Positions 27,903-35,814 of a stretch of 64,000 nucleotides of DNA are shown piece after piece (within the stretch, counting starts at the first letter, position 1; each line of letters starts with the position of its first letter). The translations under genes were made by a program, and so were the position numbers. Source of the DNA: Micromonospora purpureochromogenes (GTDB taxonomy: Bacteria; Actinomycetota; Actinomycetes; Mycobacteriales; Micromonosporaceae); contig NZ_LT607410.1 in the NCBI RefSeq assembly GCF_900091515.1, forward strand, positions 3,844,001-3,908,000. The letters run 5' to 3'. The notes beneath the pieces were generated by a model that saw nothing but the letters and a program-made list of their open reading frames with translations, searched no databases and was not told the DNA's origin.

Positions 27903-28682
27903 GTGCGCCTGGCGACGTTCAACCTGCTGCACGGCCGCTCCCTGACCGACGGCCTGGTCGACCCCGACCGGCTCACCGCCGCGGTACAGACCCTCGACGC
28001 CGACATCCTCGCCCTGCAGGAGGTCGACCGGGACCAGTCCCGCAGCGGCAACCTCGACCTCACCGCCATCGCCGCCCGCGCCCTCGACGCCCCCGAACAC
28101 CGCTTCGCCGCCGCCGTCGTCGGCACCCCCGGCGAACAGTTCCGCCCCCTGCGCCACGACGACGACGGCCACGGCGAACCCTGCTACGGCGTCGGCCTGG
28201 TCAGCCGACACCCCGTCCGCTCCTGGCAGGTCACCCGGCTGCGCCCCGCCCCGGTACGGTCCCCGATCTACGTCCCCGGTCCCGGCGGCGGCCTCACCCT
28301 GCTGCGCGACGAACCCCGCGTCGTGCTCGCCGCGATCCTCGACACCCCGCACGGGCCACTCACCGTCGCCGCCACCCACCTGTCGTTCGTCCCCGGCTGG
28401 AACGCCCACCAACTGCGCCGCGTCGTACGCGCGCTGCGCACCCTGCCCGCCCCCCGGATCCTGCTCGGCGACCTCAACCTGCCCACCGGCGCCGCCCGAC
28501 TGCTCAGCGGCTGGCGGCCGCTGGGCCGCCGCCCCACCTACCCGGCCGCCGCGCCCCGCGTGCAGCTCGACCACATCCTCGCCGACCGGCACGGCCTGGA
28601 CCGGCTGCCCCCGGTCACCGCCGTCGACACACCGCTGTCGACGATCTCCGACCACCGGCCCCTCGTCGTCGACCTCGGCTGA
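27903..28682 (+). CDS. Endonuclease/exonuclease/phosphatase-family hydrolase
   Basis: A 259-residue protein of the EEP superfamily. Catalytic motifs are in place: LATFNLLHGR, LQEVDRDQ (metal glutamate), HLSFVPG, LLGDLNLP (aspartate and asparagine) and the final SDHRPLVVDL (Asp-His pair). Members cleave phosphodiesters in nucleic acids, inositol phosphates or phospholipids; the substrate cannot be assigned. The start is GTG at 27903, directly behind GCAGGA, so the message may be nearly leaderless. It converges with folD over 40 bases. Confidence 0.9.
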   Translation: MRLATFNLLHGRSLTDGLVDPDRLTAAVQTLDADILALQEVDRDQSRSGNLDLTAIAARALDAPEHRFAAAVVGTPGEQFRPLRHDDDGHGEPCYGVGLVSRHPVRSWQVTRLRPAPVRSPIYVPGPGGGLTLLRDEPRVVLAAILDTPHGPLTVAATHLSFVPGWNAHQLRRVVRALRTLPAPRILLGDLNLPTGAARLLSGWRPLGRRPTYPAAAPRVQLDHILADRHGLDRLPPVTAVDTPLSTISDHRPLVVDLG

Positions 28683-28722
28683 CCCGGCGGCGACCCGACC
28701 CCGGCCCGCCGCCGCCGCAGGA

Positions 28723-29613
28723 TCAGCCCTGCCCGACGGCCCGCTGCGCCGCCCGCACCGCGTTGCGGAACAACATCGCCACCGTCGTCGGACCCACCCC
28801 GCCGACCCGCGGCGTGATCGCCCCCGCCACCTCGGCACACGACTCGTCCACGTCCGGCAGCAACCGCCGCCCCTCGTACCGCACCCCACCACCGACAACC
28901 ACCGCGCCCGGGCGCACGTGCTCCGGCCGCACGATCCCCGGCACCCCCGCCGCCGCCACCAGGATCTCCGCCCGCCGGGTGTACCGCGGCCAGTCCGCCA
29001 CCCCGGTGTGCACCACCGTCACCGCCGCGTTCGCCGTCGGCCGCTTCTGCGCCAACAGCATCGCCAACGGCCGCCCCAACGTCGCCCCCCGACCCAGGAT
29101 CACCACCTCACGACCGGCCACCGGCACCCCGTGGTACGCCAGCAACGCCTCGATCCCCGCCGGCGTACACGGCAACGGCCCCGGCAGACCCAACGCCAAC
29201 CGGCCCATGTTCACCGGGTGCATGCCGTCGACGTCCTTGTCCGGGTCCAGGACGTCCAACGCCCGGTCGTAGTCCAGATGACCGGGGATCGGATGCTGCA
29301 CCAGCACCCCGTGCACCCCCGAGTCGGCGTTGAAATCCGCCAGCACCCGGTGCAGATCCTGCTGCGAGGCCGACGCCGGCAGGTGCACGTGCGGCGACGC
29401 GAAACCCAACTCCGCCGCCTGACGCTGCTTGATCCGGATGTAGCCGGCGCTCGCGTCGTCGTCACCCACCAGCACCGTCGCCAACGCCGGCGTCACCCCC
29501 GCCGCGCGCAACACCGCCACCTGCTCGGCGACCTCGGTCAGGATCTTCTCCGCCACCGGCTTACCAGGCAGCAGCCGGGCCGTCGTAGTCGTCGGGGAAG
29601 CGGAAACAGACAT
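28723..29613 (-). CDS. folD: Methylenetetrahydrofolate dehydrogenase/cyclohydrolase
   Basis: A 296-residue bifunctional folate enzyme. The substrate motif is YIRIKQ (Tyr and catalytic Lys), with VQHPIPGHLDYDRALDVL and then PDKDVDGMHPVNMGRL. The NADP part is VVILGRGATLGRPLAM, and the end is TPRVGGVGPTTVAML. The usual P-PGGVGPMT is changed to PRVGGVGPTT, and PPLP to VQHPIP, so it is a divergent member and might be a second folD paralogue tied to a special one-carbon need. ATG at 29613 is supported by nearby GGTGAG. It converges with the EEP gene. Confidence 0.9.
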   Translation of the reverse strand: MSVSASPTTTTARLLPGKPVAEKILTEVAEQVAVLRAAGVTPALATVLVGDDDASAGYIRIKQRQAAELGFASPHVHLPASASQQDLHRVLADFNADSGVHGVLVQHPIPGHLDYDRALDVLDPDKDVDGMHPVNMGRLALGLPGPLPCTPAGIEALLAYHGVPVAGREVVILGRGATLGRPLAMLLAQKRPTANAAVTVVHTGVADWPRYTRRAEILVAAAGVPGIVRPEHVRPGAVVVGGGVRYEGRRLLPDVDESCAEVAGAITPRVGGVGPTTVAMLFRNAVRAAQRAVGQG

Positions 29614-29847
29614 GGCTCACCTCGTCCGCGGAGGCCCAGGCGGTCGACCCCCGCGACGAGCTCCCCGATGGTTCACCCATCCCCGTGCCGCCAGTCGCGT
29701 CCACCCTCAGCCTGCCACACCGCCGGCCCGGATCGCAGCCGCCACCGCCCAGCCAGGCCAGCCCCGCGCCCGCCCGCCACCGCCCGTCCTGTCAGGACCA
29801 GCACCCGCCGCCCAGCGGCCACCCGCCACAAGCCGTACAGTCTCGCC

Positions 29848-30936
29848 GTGATCGAGATCGACGCCCAGGTCGACCTGTCGCACCCCAGCGACCGGGTCTG
29901 GCAGGCACTGACCAATCCGCAACTGCTCAGCCGCTGGTTCACCGAGACCGAGACGGTCACGCCGGCACCGCACCGGCTGCTGCTGCACACCGCGGGGCTG
30001 CCCGGCTTCCACGCCGCCGTCGACGCCGAGGTGACCGAACAGCGGGCACCCGAGCTGCTCGTCCTGCAGTGCCGGGAAGGCGACCGCCGCACCCGGCTCA
30101 CCTGCACCATCACCCGCACCGCCGACGGCTGCCGACTGTCGGTGCAGGAAAGCATGGAACACGGCAGCTGGCCCGCCGAGGACCGCGACCACCGCGAGCG
30201 GTACTACCAGCAGACCCTGACCGGACGGCTCCCCGCCATCCTCGACTGGCTCGCCTTCCAGCAGGTCGACCTGCGCCGCGGCGAGGGCCCGCCGACCACC
30301 GAGCTGCCCACCATCGCCCTGTCCGGCCGCGTACCCGCACCGTCCGACCGCCGACGCCGGCTGGCGATCGTCGGGGCGCTGACCGCCGCGACCCTCGCCA
30401 CCGGCGCGGCCCTCTGGGCCCTGCTACCCGGCGACGCGGACCAGAGCGCCGCACCGGCCCCGCTGCCCCCACCACCCACCGCTGGCGCCACCAGCGACAG
30501 TGTCGCGTCCCGGGCCACCCGCAGCTCCCCGCCCACACCCAACGCCGCTCGCAGCACCCCGCGCCCCAGCCGGACCCCCACCGCCACCCCGTCGCGCACA
30601 CCCACCTCCGCCGCCCCGAGCGCCGCCACCATGACCGCCCGCTACGAGACCACCGCCACCCGGATCCTCGGCTACACCGGCCAGGTGGTGCTCGACAACC
30701 CGGACGGCCCGGCGGCGAAGAGCTGGACCCTCGTCGTCACCCTCGCCGAGGGCGGCACCGTCACCAACGCCCAGGGAGCCAACTGGCAGCAGGACGGTCA
30801 GGCCGTCACCTTCACCGGCGCACCCGTCCCGGCCGGACAGTCGCAGACCATCACCTTCGACGTCCGCAACCCGGACCCGCGCACCAAGGCACCCGAGGGC
30901 TGCACGATCGACGACACCCCCTGCACCGGCCTGTGA
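29848..30936 (+). CDS. SRPBCC domain - membrane helix - CBM2-like domain fusion protein
   Basis: A 362-residue protein with an unusual order. Residues 1-140 are an AHSA1-type SRPBCC fold (VDLSHPSDRVWQALTNPQLL, WF at 30-31, late YYQQTLTGRLPAILDWL). Residues 171-193 are one membrane helix. Residues 195-262 form a Pro/Thr/Ser linker. Residues 263-362 are a CBM2-like or cellulose-binding-type beta domain (YTGQVVLDNPDGPAAKSWTL, then ANWQQDGQAVTFTG) with a cysteine pair near the end. The layout puts the SRPBCC part in the cytoplasm and the beta domain outside. GTG at 29848 is chosen because the fold starts there. Function unknown. Confidence 0.78.
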   Translation: MIEIDAQVDLSHPSDRVWQALTNPQLLSRWFTETETVTPAPHRLLLHTAGLPGFHAAVDAEVTEQRAPELLVLQCREGDRRTRLTCTITRTADGCRLSVQESMEHGSWPAEDRDHRERYYQQTLTGRLPAILDWLAFQQVDLRRGEGPPTTELPTIALSGRVPAPSDRRRRLAIVGALTAATLATGAALWALLPGDADQSAAPAPLPPPPTAGATSDSVASRATRSSPPTPNAARSTPRPSRTPTATPSRTPTSAAPSAATMTARYETTATRILGYTGQVVLDNPDGPAAKSWTLVVTLAEGGTVTNAQGANWQQDGQAVTFTGAPVPAGQSQTITFDVRNPDPRTKAPEGCTIDDTPCTGL

Positions 30937-30949
30937 CCCGACGCCCCGG

Positions 30950-31957
30950 TCAACCCGCGGGATCGAACGACAGCCGCACCAGCCCCGCCAACGCGCGGTT
31001 GGTGCGGTTCGACCGCACCGCCGCCCGCTGCTGACCCGCCGTCACCTCGATGTACGTCTGCGACGATGCCAACGACGCGTGCCCCAGCAACCGCATGATC
31101 TCCGCCGCGCTCGCCCCGTCCTCGGCCAACCGCGTCGCGAACGTGTGCCGCAACGCGTGCAGCCGCGCCCCCCGCGGCACCCGGTCACCGATGCCCGCCC
31201 GCCGGTAGCAGGAGTCCACCAGATACTGCAGCCCACCCCGACGCAACGGCTCACCCCGCCGGTCCACCAGCAACGGCGAATCCGGCCGTACGCTGCGCGA
31301 CCCGAACCGTCGCACCCGACTGTCCAGGTAGGCCGCCAGCACTTCGTCCAGCTCCGGCTCCACCGGCACCACCCGCGGCCGGCCGCCCTTGCCGGCCACG
31401 TCCACCCGCCGCTCGCCGGCCCGGCCGCTCAGCGACGACACCCGCAGCGCCAGCAGCTCCGACAGGCGCAGCCCGGCGCAGAGCGCCAGGGCCAGCACCG
31501 CCACGTCCCGCTCCGGCCACGGGTCCCGCTGCCGGCCGTCGTCCCGGGCGACCGAGGCGAGCAACTCCTCCGGGGTGTCCTCGCCCCGCAACGGCTTGGG
31601 CTGGGGGAGCGGAGCGCGTGGCCGGCCCACCGCCGGCATCGGATTGCCCGCCACCACCCCCTCGGCCACCAGGAACGTGAAGAAGCTGTTCCAACTGGAC
31701 CAGGCACGGTGCACCGAGGACGCCGCCCGGGGAGCGGCGAACCGGGCGAACGCGGCACGCATGACCCGGGGGGAGAGGTCCGAGATCATCACCTGGTCGA
31801 GGGGGAGGGGAGTGGTGTCCTCGCCGACCAGGGCGGCGACCGCCCGCAGGTCCCGCCGGTACGCCTCGAGCGTGTGGGGGGAGGGCTTGCGGGTGGCCCG
31901 CGCCGTCAGGAACTCCTCGATCAGCCGCCCTACCGATTCGTCCTGTTTATGATGCAT
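30950..31957 (-). CDS. XerC/D-like tyrosine recombinase
   Basis: A 335-residue site-specific recombinase. The N-terminal SAM-like core-binding domain (SVGRLIEEFLTARATRK, PSPHTLEAYRRDL) is followed by a catalytic domain with all key residues: Arg in AGLRLSELLAL, Lys in VAGKGGRPR, HALRH with the second Arg, His in LLGHASLAS and Tyr in SQTYIEV. The size and layout are those of Xer proteins, not of large phage integrases. ATG at 31957 lies inside a dif-like sequence (31949-31976); the frame is open upstream to 32257 but without coding character. The stop is 13 bases from the CBM2-like gene end. Confidence 0.92.
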   Translation of the reverse strand: MHHKQDESVGRLIEEFLTARATRKPSPHTLEAYRRDLRAVAALVGEDTTPLPLDQVMISDLSPRVMRAAFARFAAPRAASSVHRAWSSWNSFFTFLVAEGVVAGNPMPAVGRPRAPLPQPKPLRGEDTPEELLASVARDDGRQRDPWPERDVAVLALALCAGLRLSELLALRVSSLSGRAGERRVDVAGKGGRPRVVPVEPELDEVLAAYLDSRVRRFGSRSVRPDSPLLVDRRGEPLRRGGLQYLVDSCYRRAGIGDRVPRGARLHALRHTFATRLAEDGASAAEIMRLLGHASLASSQTYIEVTAGQQRAAVRSNRTNRALAGLVRLSFDPAG

Positions 31958-31976
31958 AAGGCATATTATGCAGGTT
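31949..31976. other. Second, weaker dif-like site over the recombinase start
   Basis: ATGATGCATAA, GGCATA, TTATGCAGGTT form an 11-6-11 layout with the perfect inner dyad TGCATAA/TTATGCA. It covers the ATG of the recombinase and its likely -10 region. It could be an autoregulatory site, an accessory binding site or a recombination site. Confidence 0.5.
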
Positions 31977-32296
31977 TCTCGGGTTTGGGGCCAGAGGCGG
32001 GAAGAGGGGGAGCGCCGCGGCCGGGGGAATTTGCTCCGGATCGCTCTCGAGTGGCGGTGTCCGGGCGAGCAAGTTCGGGCAGGGGCGGCGGACTGAGGCG
32101 CCAGCGGCGCCGCCATTGACCATGGACGCGAGGTGGCGTCCCAGCCGGAGGCAGGGCCAAACTCGGGGACGCGGTCCGGCTCGCCGCCGCGCTGCACTTG
32201 CAGCAGTGCCGATGATGTCGTGCCCAACGCGACCATCATTGGTGGACGAGTGGACACGTGCCGCGGTTCTCCGCGCCGGCTTACCTTTGCCGTCTC

Positions 32297-32365
32297 CCGT
32301 GATCGGGTAGCAGTTTCCGAGGCGACACGCCGACGTGGCAGTCGGAAATTGCTACCCGATCACGG
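32297..32365. repeat. 24-bp near-perfect inverted repeat, 21-base loop
   Basis: The arm 32297-32320 (CCGTGATCGGGTAGCAGTTT then CCGA) pairs with 32342-32365 with a single mismatch that is G-U in RNA. It lies between the recombinase and the dif-like site in a stretch without genes. Confidence 0.75.
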
Positions 32366-32424
32366 CTCGCCGCAGCCGACGACAGCGCCGACCACCCCTC
32401 CCAGAGGAGGCCTCCACCGCGTCT

Positions 32425-32452
32425 ACTTGACATAATGTACATTATCGAATCA
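32425..32452 (-). other. dif-like Xer recombination site
   Basis: Read on the minus strand, the 28 bases are an 11-base arm ending in CGATAA, the centre TGTACA, and an 11-base arm TTATGTCAAGT. This is the XerC-arm/centre/XerD-arm plan. Compared with the E. coli dif sequence, 19 of 28 positions agree, including 18 of the last 21. It is 468 bases from the start of the Xer-like recombinase gene. It could be the chromosomal dif or the target of an integrated element. Confidence 0.7.
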
Positions 32453-32509
32453 GCACACACAGCTGCAGTGACCTGGCCAGGCGTCGGCTCGAGCTGCCTC
32501 CACTGTTCC

Positions 32510-32578
32510 TTCTCAACCATCCTGAGCCATTCTCGATAAGTTGAGCCATCTCCTAACTCTTCTCACTAACTTGAGCCC
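32510..32578. repeat. Three tandem copies of TTCTC-N7/8-TGAGCC
   Basis: Copies begin at 32510, 32530 and 32560: TTCTCAACCATCCTGAGCC, TTCTCGATAAGTTGAGCC and TTCTCACTAACTTGAGCC. Such spaced repeats are typical for transposase binding sites at insertion-sequence ends, but no transposase gene is nearby. Confidence 0.6.
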
Positions 32579-32730
32579 CCCCCCCGGTACTAACCCGTCG
32601 GCTGCTCGGCACTTGCCCCCTACTACGCTCCGTAACGGACACTGTCGTTCAACCCCTTCACGTCGATGGTCAGGATGCTCTGCGCTCGGCCGCGCCGGCG
32701 CTGAGGCCCTACGCAGCAGCGCTGTGCTGC

Positions 32731-33476
32731 TTGACCCCAGCTCAGACGGGCCCTACCCCCACCTGGAACTGTGGCGTATGCCCGAGCAGACTGAACCGGC
32801 GCAGGACCGGCGCCGCTCCCGCTGCCCGGGTTTCTGCGCCGCCTGTTGTCGACCCGCGCGCCGGTCGCCGCCATACCGCCGCCGCCGTTGCTGGGCCGGC
32901 GGCGCGCCGGCCGGACGCGCCGGAGTACGCGGGCTCTGTGTTCGCGTCCGAGGCCGCCCGGGTGCTGGGTCGACCCGTGCCGCTGTGCACCGCCACCCCC
33001 GAGATCGTCCGCACCGTTCGGCTGCTCGATCAGCCCAGCCCGCTACACATCCCGGACACCATCACCGAGTGGCCGGCCGCCATCGCTCGCCTATCCGCCG
33101 CGCTGGACAACTCCGTGCACACGACCTTCCCTCAGGCATTCGCCCTGCTCGCCCGCGGGACTCGCGCTGTGCACCGCGACGTCACCGCCGCGCTGGCCCA
33201 TCCCACGACTGGCGACGGCTGGTTCCTGGCCGCAGCGCCCCAGCCGCCGGCCTGGCCAGACCGTCATTGCCGCCGACGAAACCTGCTCTGCCACTGGGTG
33301 AGAACGTCATCCTGCTCACCAACCTGGCGTGGTCGGCATGGCTGTTCCTCGGGTTCGTGCGTGGCCGCCTGCCCTTCGCCCGCCTGGAACACTGGCAGAC
33401 CCGTTACGTGATCCTGTATGCCGTCGGGGCCTGGACAGTCGTCCTCGCCTTCCCGCTCGTGTTCGACTTCGCCTGA
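32731..33476 (+). pseudogene. Frameshifted remnant of an unrecognised gene with a C-terminal membrane part
   Basis: Coding character is good in one frame from about 32900 (PEYAGSVFASEAARVLGRPV, RTVRLLDQPSPLHIPDTI, then ALDNSVHTTFPQAFALLARG) to about 33240. It then switches to another frame from about 33280 to the stop at 33476 (NVILLTNLAWSAWLFLGFVR, then YVILYAVGAWTVVLAFPLVF, two membrane helices). Neither part has a proper start and site, so I read one gene broken by a frameshift near 33240-33290. The family is not recognised. Its decay fits the disturbed surroundings of the recombinase. Confidence 0.5.
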
Positions 33477-33690
33477 GCCGGATCCGGCCCGCTCATCCTG
33501 CCCGGCACAGGGACAGGGTTGAGCGGGCCGTCCGGCGCGTTGGAGAGCACATGGATGATGCCGCGCTCGGGCTTGGGTGGGACTTTTGGCGGATGGCGTC
33601 AGCCGTGGCGGCTTCTCGCATCCATCGACCCAGGTCAACCCCGCGACATCCGTTGCCACGCACCATCGCAGGGGGTTGCGCGGGTTAAGG

Positions 33691-33706
33691 GAATGACGTG
33701 TCATTC
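33691..33706. promoter_or_regulatory. Operator dyad in front of the second tetR gene
   Basis: GAATGAC, GT, GTCATTC: a perfect 7-2-7 palindrome that ends 4 bases before the ATG of the TetR gene. Likely an autoregulatory site. Confidence 0.65.
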
Positions 33707-33710
33707 ATTT

Positions 33711-34313
33711 ATGGCCCGTACCGCTGACCCTAACCGCCGGGAGTCCATCCTCGACGCGGCCCACTCGATCTTTGCCCGCAAGGGCTACGCCGCCGCCGGC
33801 ATCGCCGACGTCGCCGGGGAGTTGGGCATCGCGCACGGTACCGTGTACCGGTACTTCGAGAACAAGCGCGACGTCGCCGCTGCGGTGCTGAACCGGGCGC
33901 TCGAGCGAATCGCTGCGGTGGTCATGGCGGAGGACGCAACGGCCACGGAGTCCCTGGCCGAGTACCGGGCACAGGTGGAGCGCCTCGGCCACCGGCTGTA
34001 CGAGCTGTTCGTCGCCGACCGGGCACTCGGCCGGCTGGTCTTCTACGACCTCGGCGCCGTCGACGACGAACTGCGGGAGCGCTTGCGCGCCGCCCACGAG
34101 ATGTTTGCCGAGTACACCGCGTCGTACCTCCGGAACGGGGTGGCCAAGGGATTCCTGCGCCCCGACCTGGACGTGGACACGACCGCGCGAGTGATCAACG
34201 GCATGATCTTCGAGGGTGCCGCCCAGGTTACGCATACCGATGATCCGCAGCGGCTGCGTGACCGGTGGATTCGTGCCGTCGTCGCGCTGATGTTCGACGG
34301 AATCGCCCGTTAG
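33711..34313 (+). CDS. TetR-family regulator
   Basis: A 200-residue protein with the TetR helix-turn-helix at residues 8-55 (RRESILDAAHSIFARKGYAA, IADVAGELGIAHGTVYRYF). Its C-terminal domain is unassigned but contains an acidic/aromatic dimer region of the usual length. ATG at 33711 was chosen; ATG 33693 would add MTCHSF and lies inside the operator dyad. It is followed after 21 bases by a membrane protein gene with a strong ribosome binding site, which is its likely target together with itself. Confidence 0.9.
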   Translation: MARTADPNRRESILDAAHSIFARKGYAAAGIADVAGELGIAHGTVYRYFENKRDVAAAVLNRALERIAAVVMAEDATATESLAEYRAQVERLGHRLYELFVADRALGRLVFYDLGAVDDELRERLRAAHEMFAEYTASYLRNGVAKGFLRPDLDVDTTARVINGMIFEGAAQVTHTDDPQRLRDRWIRAVVALMFDGIAR

Positions 34314-34334
34314 GGAGAGCCTAGGAGGAGCGGC

Positions 34335-35126
34335 ATGGTCCAGGTAGACGTCTTCTGGTCGTACGCGATCGGCGCGGGGTTCGGCACGGCCGCCGCCCGC
34401 GCGGCCGTCGCCGAACCGGTCCGCCCGCTGTTGTCCGACCGCCGGTTCACCACGACAGTGCTGTTCCTGTCGTGTGTTTTCGCCCCGAGCGGGCTGTGGC
34501 TGGTGTGGCAGTTCACCGGCTGGGAGACCATGCACGCCGCGCCGACGACCGCCGACCTGCCAGCCTGGTTGGTCGCCACCTTCGCGATGACCAACGTGAC
34601 CCAGGGGATCGTCGGGTACTGCGTGGCCCGGCACCTGTGGCGTAGCGGGCACCGGTACCTCTCGTGGCTGCAGATGCCGTTGGGCTACTTCGCGATGTTC
34701 TTTGTGCTGGCGTACGGCTGGGACGGCACCGGGTACCGGCGGTTCTTCGCGCCCACCACGGCAGCATGGCGGGCGGGCGAGTTCGATCCGCTCGGGTTCC
34801 TCACCAGCCCGGTGGCGCTCACCCTGTACGGGATGGGCGTGGTCCTGATCCCGACGATGCTGTGGCTGCAAGCGGGGTGGTGGGCCGGCGACGGGCTCGC
34901 CCGGGCGCGGGCGGGCGCACTGCTGCTGGTCGTCCCCTTCAGCCTCGGACTCGGTACGGCCGCCGTCGCCACGGTCGCGCTGCGCACCCTCGGCGTGCTG
35001 CCTGGACTGCTTGCCTGTGCCGTGCTTGTGGTGACCGTCTTCCATCCGCGAGGGCTCGCTGGGCTGCTGGCACGCGCCTTCTCGCTCACGACCAGGCGGA
35101 GTGTTCCGGCGCCGAGCGCCGCCTGA
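34335..35126 (+). CDS. Multi-pass membrane protein next to tetR, unknown function
   Basis: A 263-residue protein with about seven hydrophobic segments, for example TVLFLSCVFAPSGLWLVWQF, FAMFFVLAYGW, LLLVVPFSLGLGTAAVATV and LPGLLACAVLVVTVF. The start has GGAGGAG 7 bases upstream. I see no transporter or enzyme motif. The position behind a TetR gene suggests expression induced by the TetR ligand. I do not recognise the family. Confidence 0.8.
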   Translation: MVQVDVFWSYAIGAGFGTAAARAAVAEPVRPLLSDRRFTTTVLFLSCVFAPSGLWLVWQFTGWETMHAAPTTADLPAWLVATFAMTNVTQGIVGYCVARHLWRSGHRYLSWLQMPLGYFAMFFVLAYGWDGTGYRRFFAPTTAAWRAGEFDPLGFLTSPVALTLYGMGVVLIPTMLWLQAGWWAGDGLARARAGALLLVVPFSLGLGTAAVATVALRTLGVLPGLLACAVLVVTVFHPRGLAGLLARAFSLTTRRSVPAPSAA

Positions 35127-35202
35127 AGAACGCTGCGAGGCTTCCTCGGGCGTGGGGCGGCCGTCCGGCCGGACGACCGCCCCGGCCCGGTCAGGGGTAG
35201 AC

Positions 35203-35538
35203 GTGCGTACTCGCTGGAGACTGGCCGGATTGGCGTTCGGCGTCGCGCTGCTCGCGACTGGCTGCGGAGGTGGCGACGGACCGTCACTCGCGGGCACCTG
35301 GGTCATGGCGGAGAATGGTTCGCGGACGATGACCGTGCGCGACGACGGTTCACTGTCGGCCAGTGTGGGCAAATCATGCACCGGCGCCACCAAGAGTCAG
35401 GGCAAACGGGCGTACCGGTTCGAGTTCGACTGCGGCATCACCAAGTACTCGGTGGACGGCACGCTGAGCGCCGACGGCAAGAACCTCACCATGAAGGACC
35501 CGAGCACCGATCAGAATGCGGTCTGGAACAGAAAGTAG
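35203..35538 (+). CDS. Small putative lipoprotein
   Basis: A 111-residue protein. A type II signal peptide (RTRWRLAGLAFGVALLATGC) ends in the lipobox LATGC, with the lipidated cysteine at residue 21, followed by a Gly/Asp spacer. The mature part is a short beta-rich domain (LAGTWVMAENGSRTMTVRDD) like lipocalin-type repeats in DUF-family lipoproteins. Two further cysteines could form a disulfide. The GTG start at 35203 has only a weak AGGGGTAG site. The ligand is unknown. Confidence 0.7.
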   Translation: MRTRWRLAGLAFGVALLATGCGGGDGPSLAGTWVMAENGSRTMTVRDDGSLSASVGKSCTGATKSQGKRAYRFEFDCGITKYSVDGTLSADGKNLTMKDPSTDQNAVWNRK

Positions 35539-35814
35539 GGCGAAACGGGGAACTGTGCCGCAGGCAACCAAAGTGGCGGCCAGGGTAGGTGATCTGTTGT
35601 CCCCGGCTCGTGCGGGCCCTACTGGCCGGGCAACCCGTGCACCGTGCAGCCACCGCCGGTTGGTACCCCGTCGTGACCTGCATCAACGCCTCTGTTGGAA
35701 CTACACCCGTGGGTTAACGGCAAAGGCTGCGACGGTGCGATTGGCGACCTGCTCGTCGAGGCCGCGCTCAGGCGCCGGTGGTGGAGTGTCGGCCGGCATC
35801 GGTACCGTCGGTCC
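35539..35814. other. Gap before the hypothetical gene at 35815
   Basis: 276 bases without a supported gene. The frame of the next gene is open back to a TTG at 35695, so its N-terminus could be 40 residues longer. No hairpin or operator stands out. Confidence 0.4.

Larger units (their letters stand above)
31977..32730. other. Gene-free stretch behind the recombinase
   Basis: No open frame here has a ribosome binding site and codon bias. It holds the inverted repeat at 32297, the dif-like site at 32425, three tandem repeats from 32510 and a run of ten C at 32576-32585. The base composition is visibly more AT-rich than in neighbouring genes, especially from 32420 to 32580. Confidence 0.7.

Noticed and set aside
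31958..32257. N-terminal extension of the recombinase by 100 residues.
   Set aside because: The extension is Pro/Ser/Arg-rich without coding bias, and the fold starts at the ATG at 31957.
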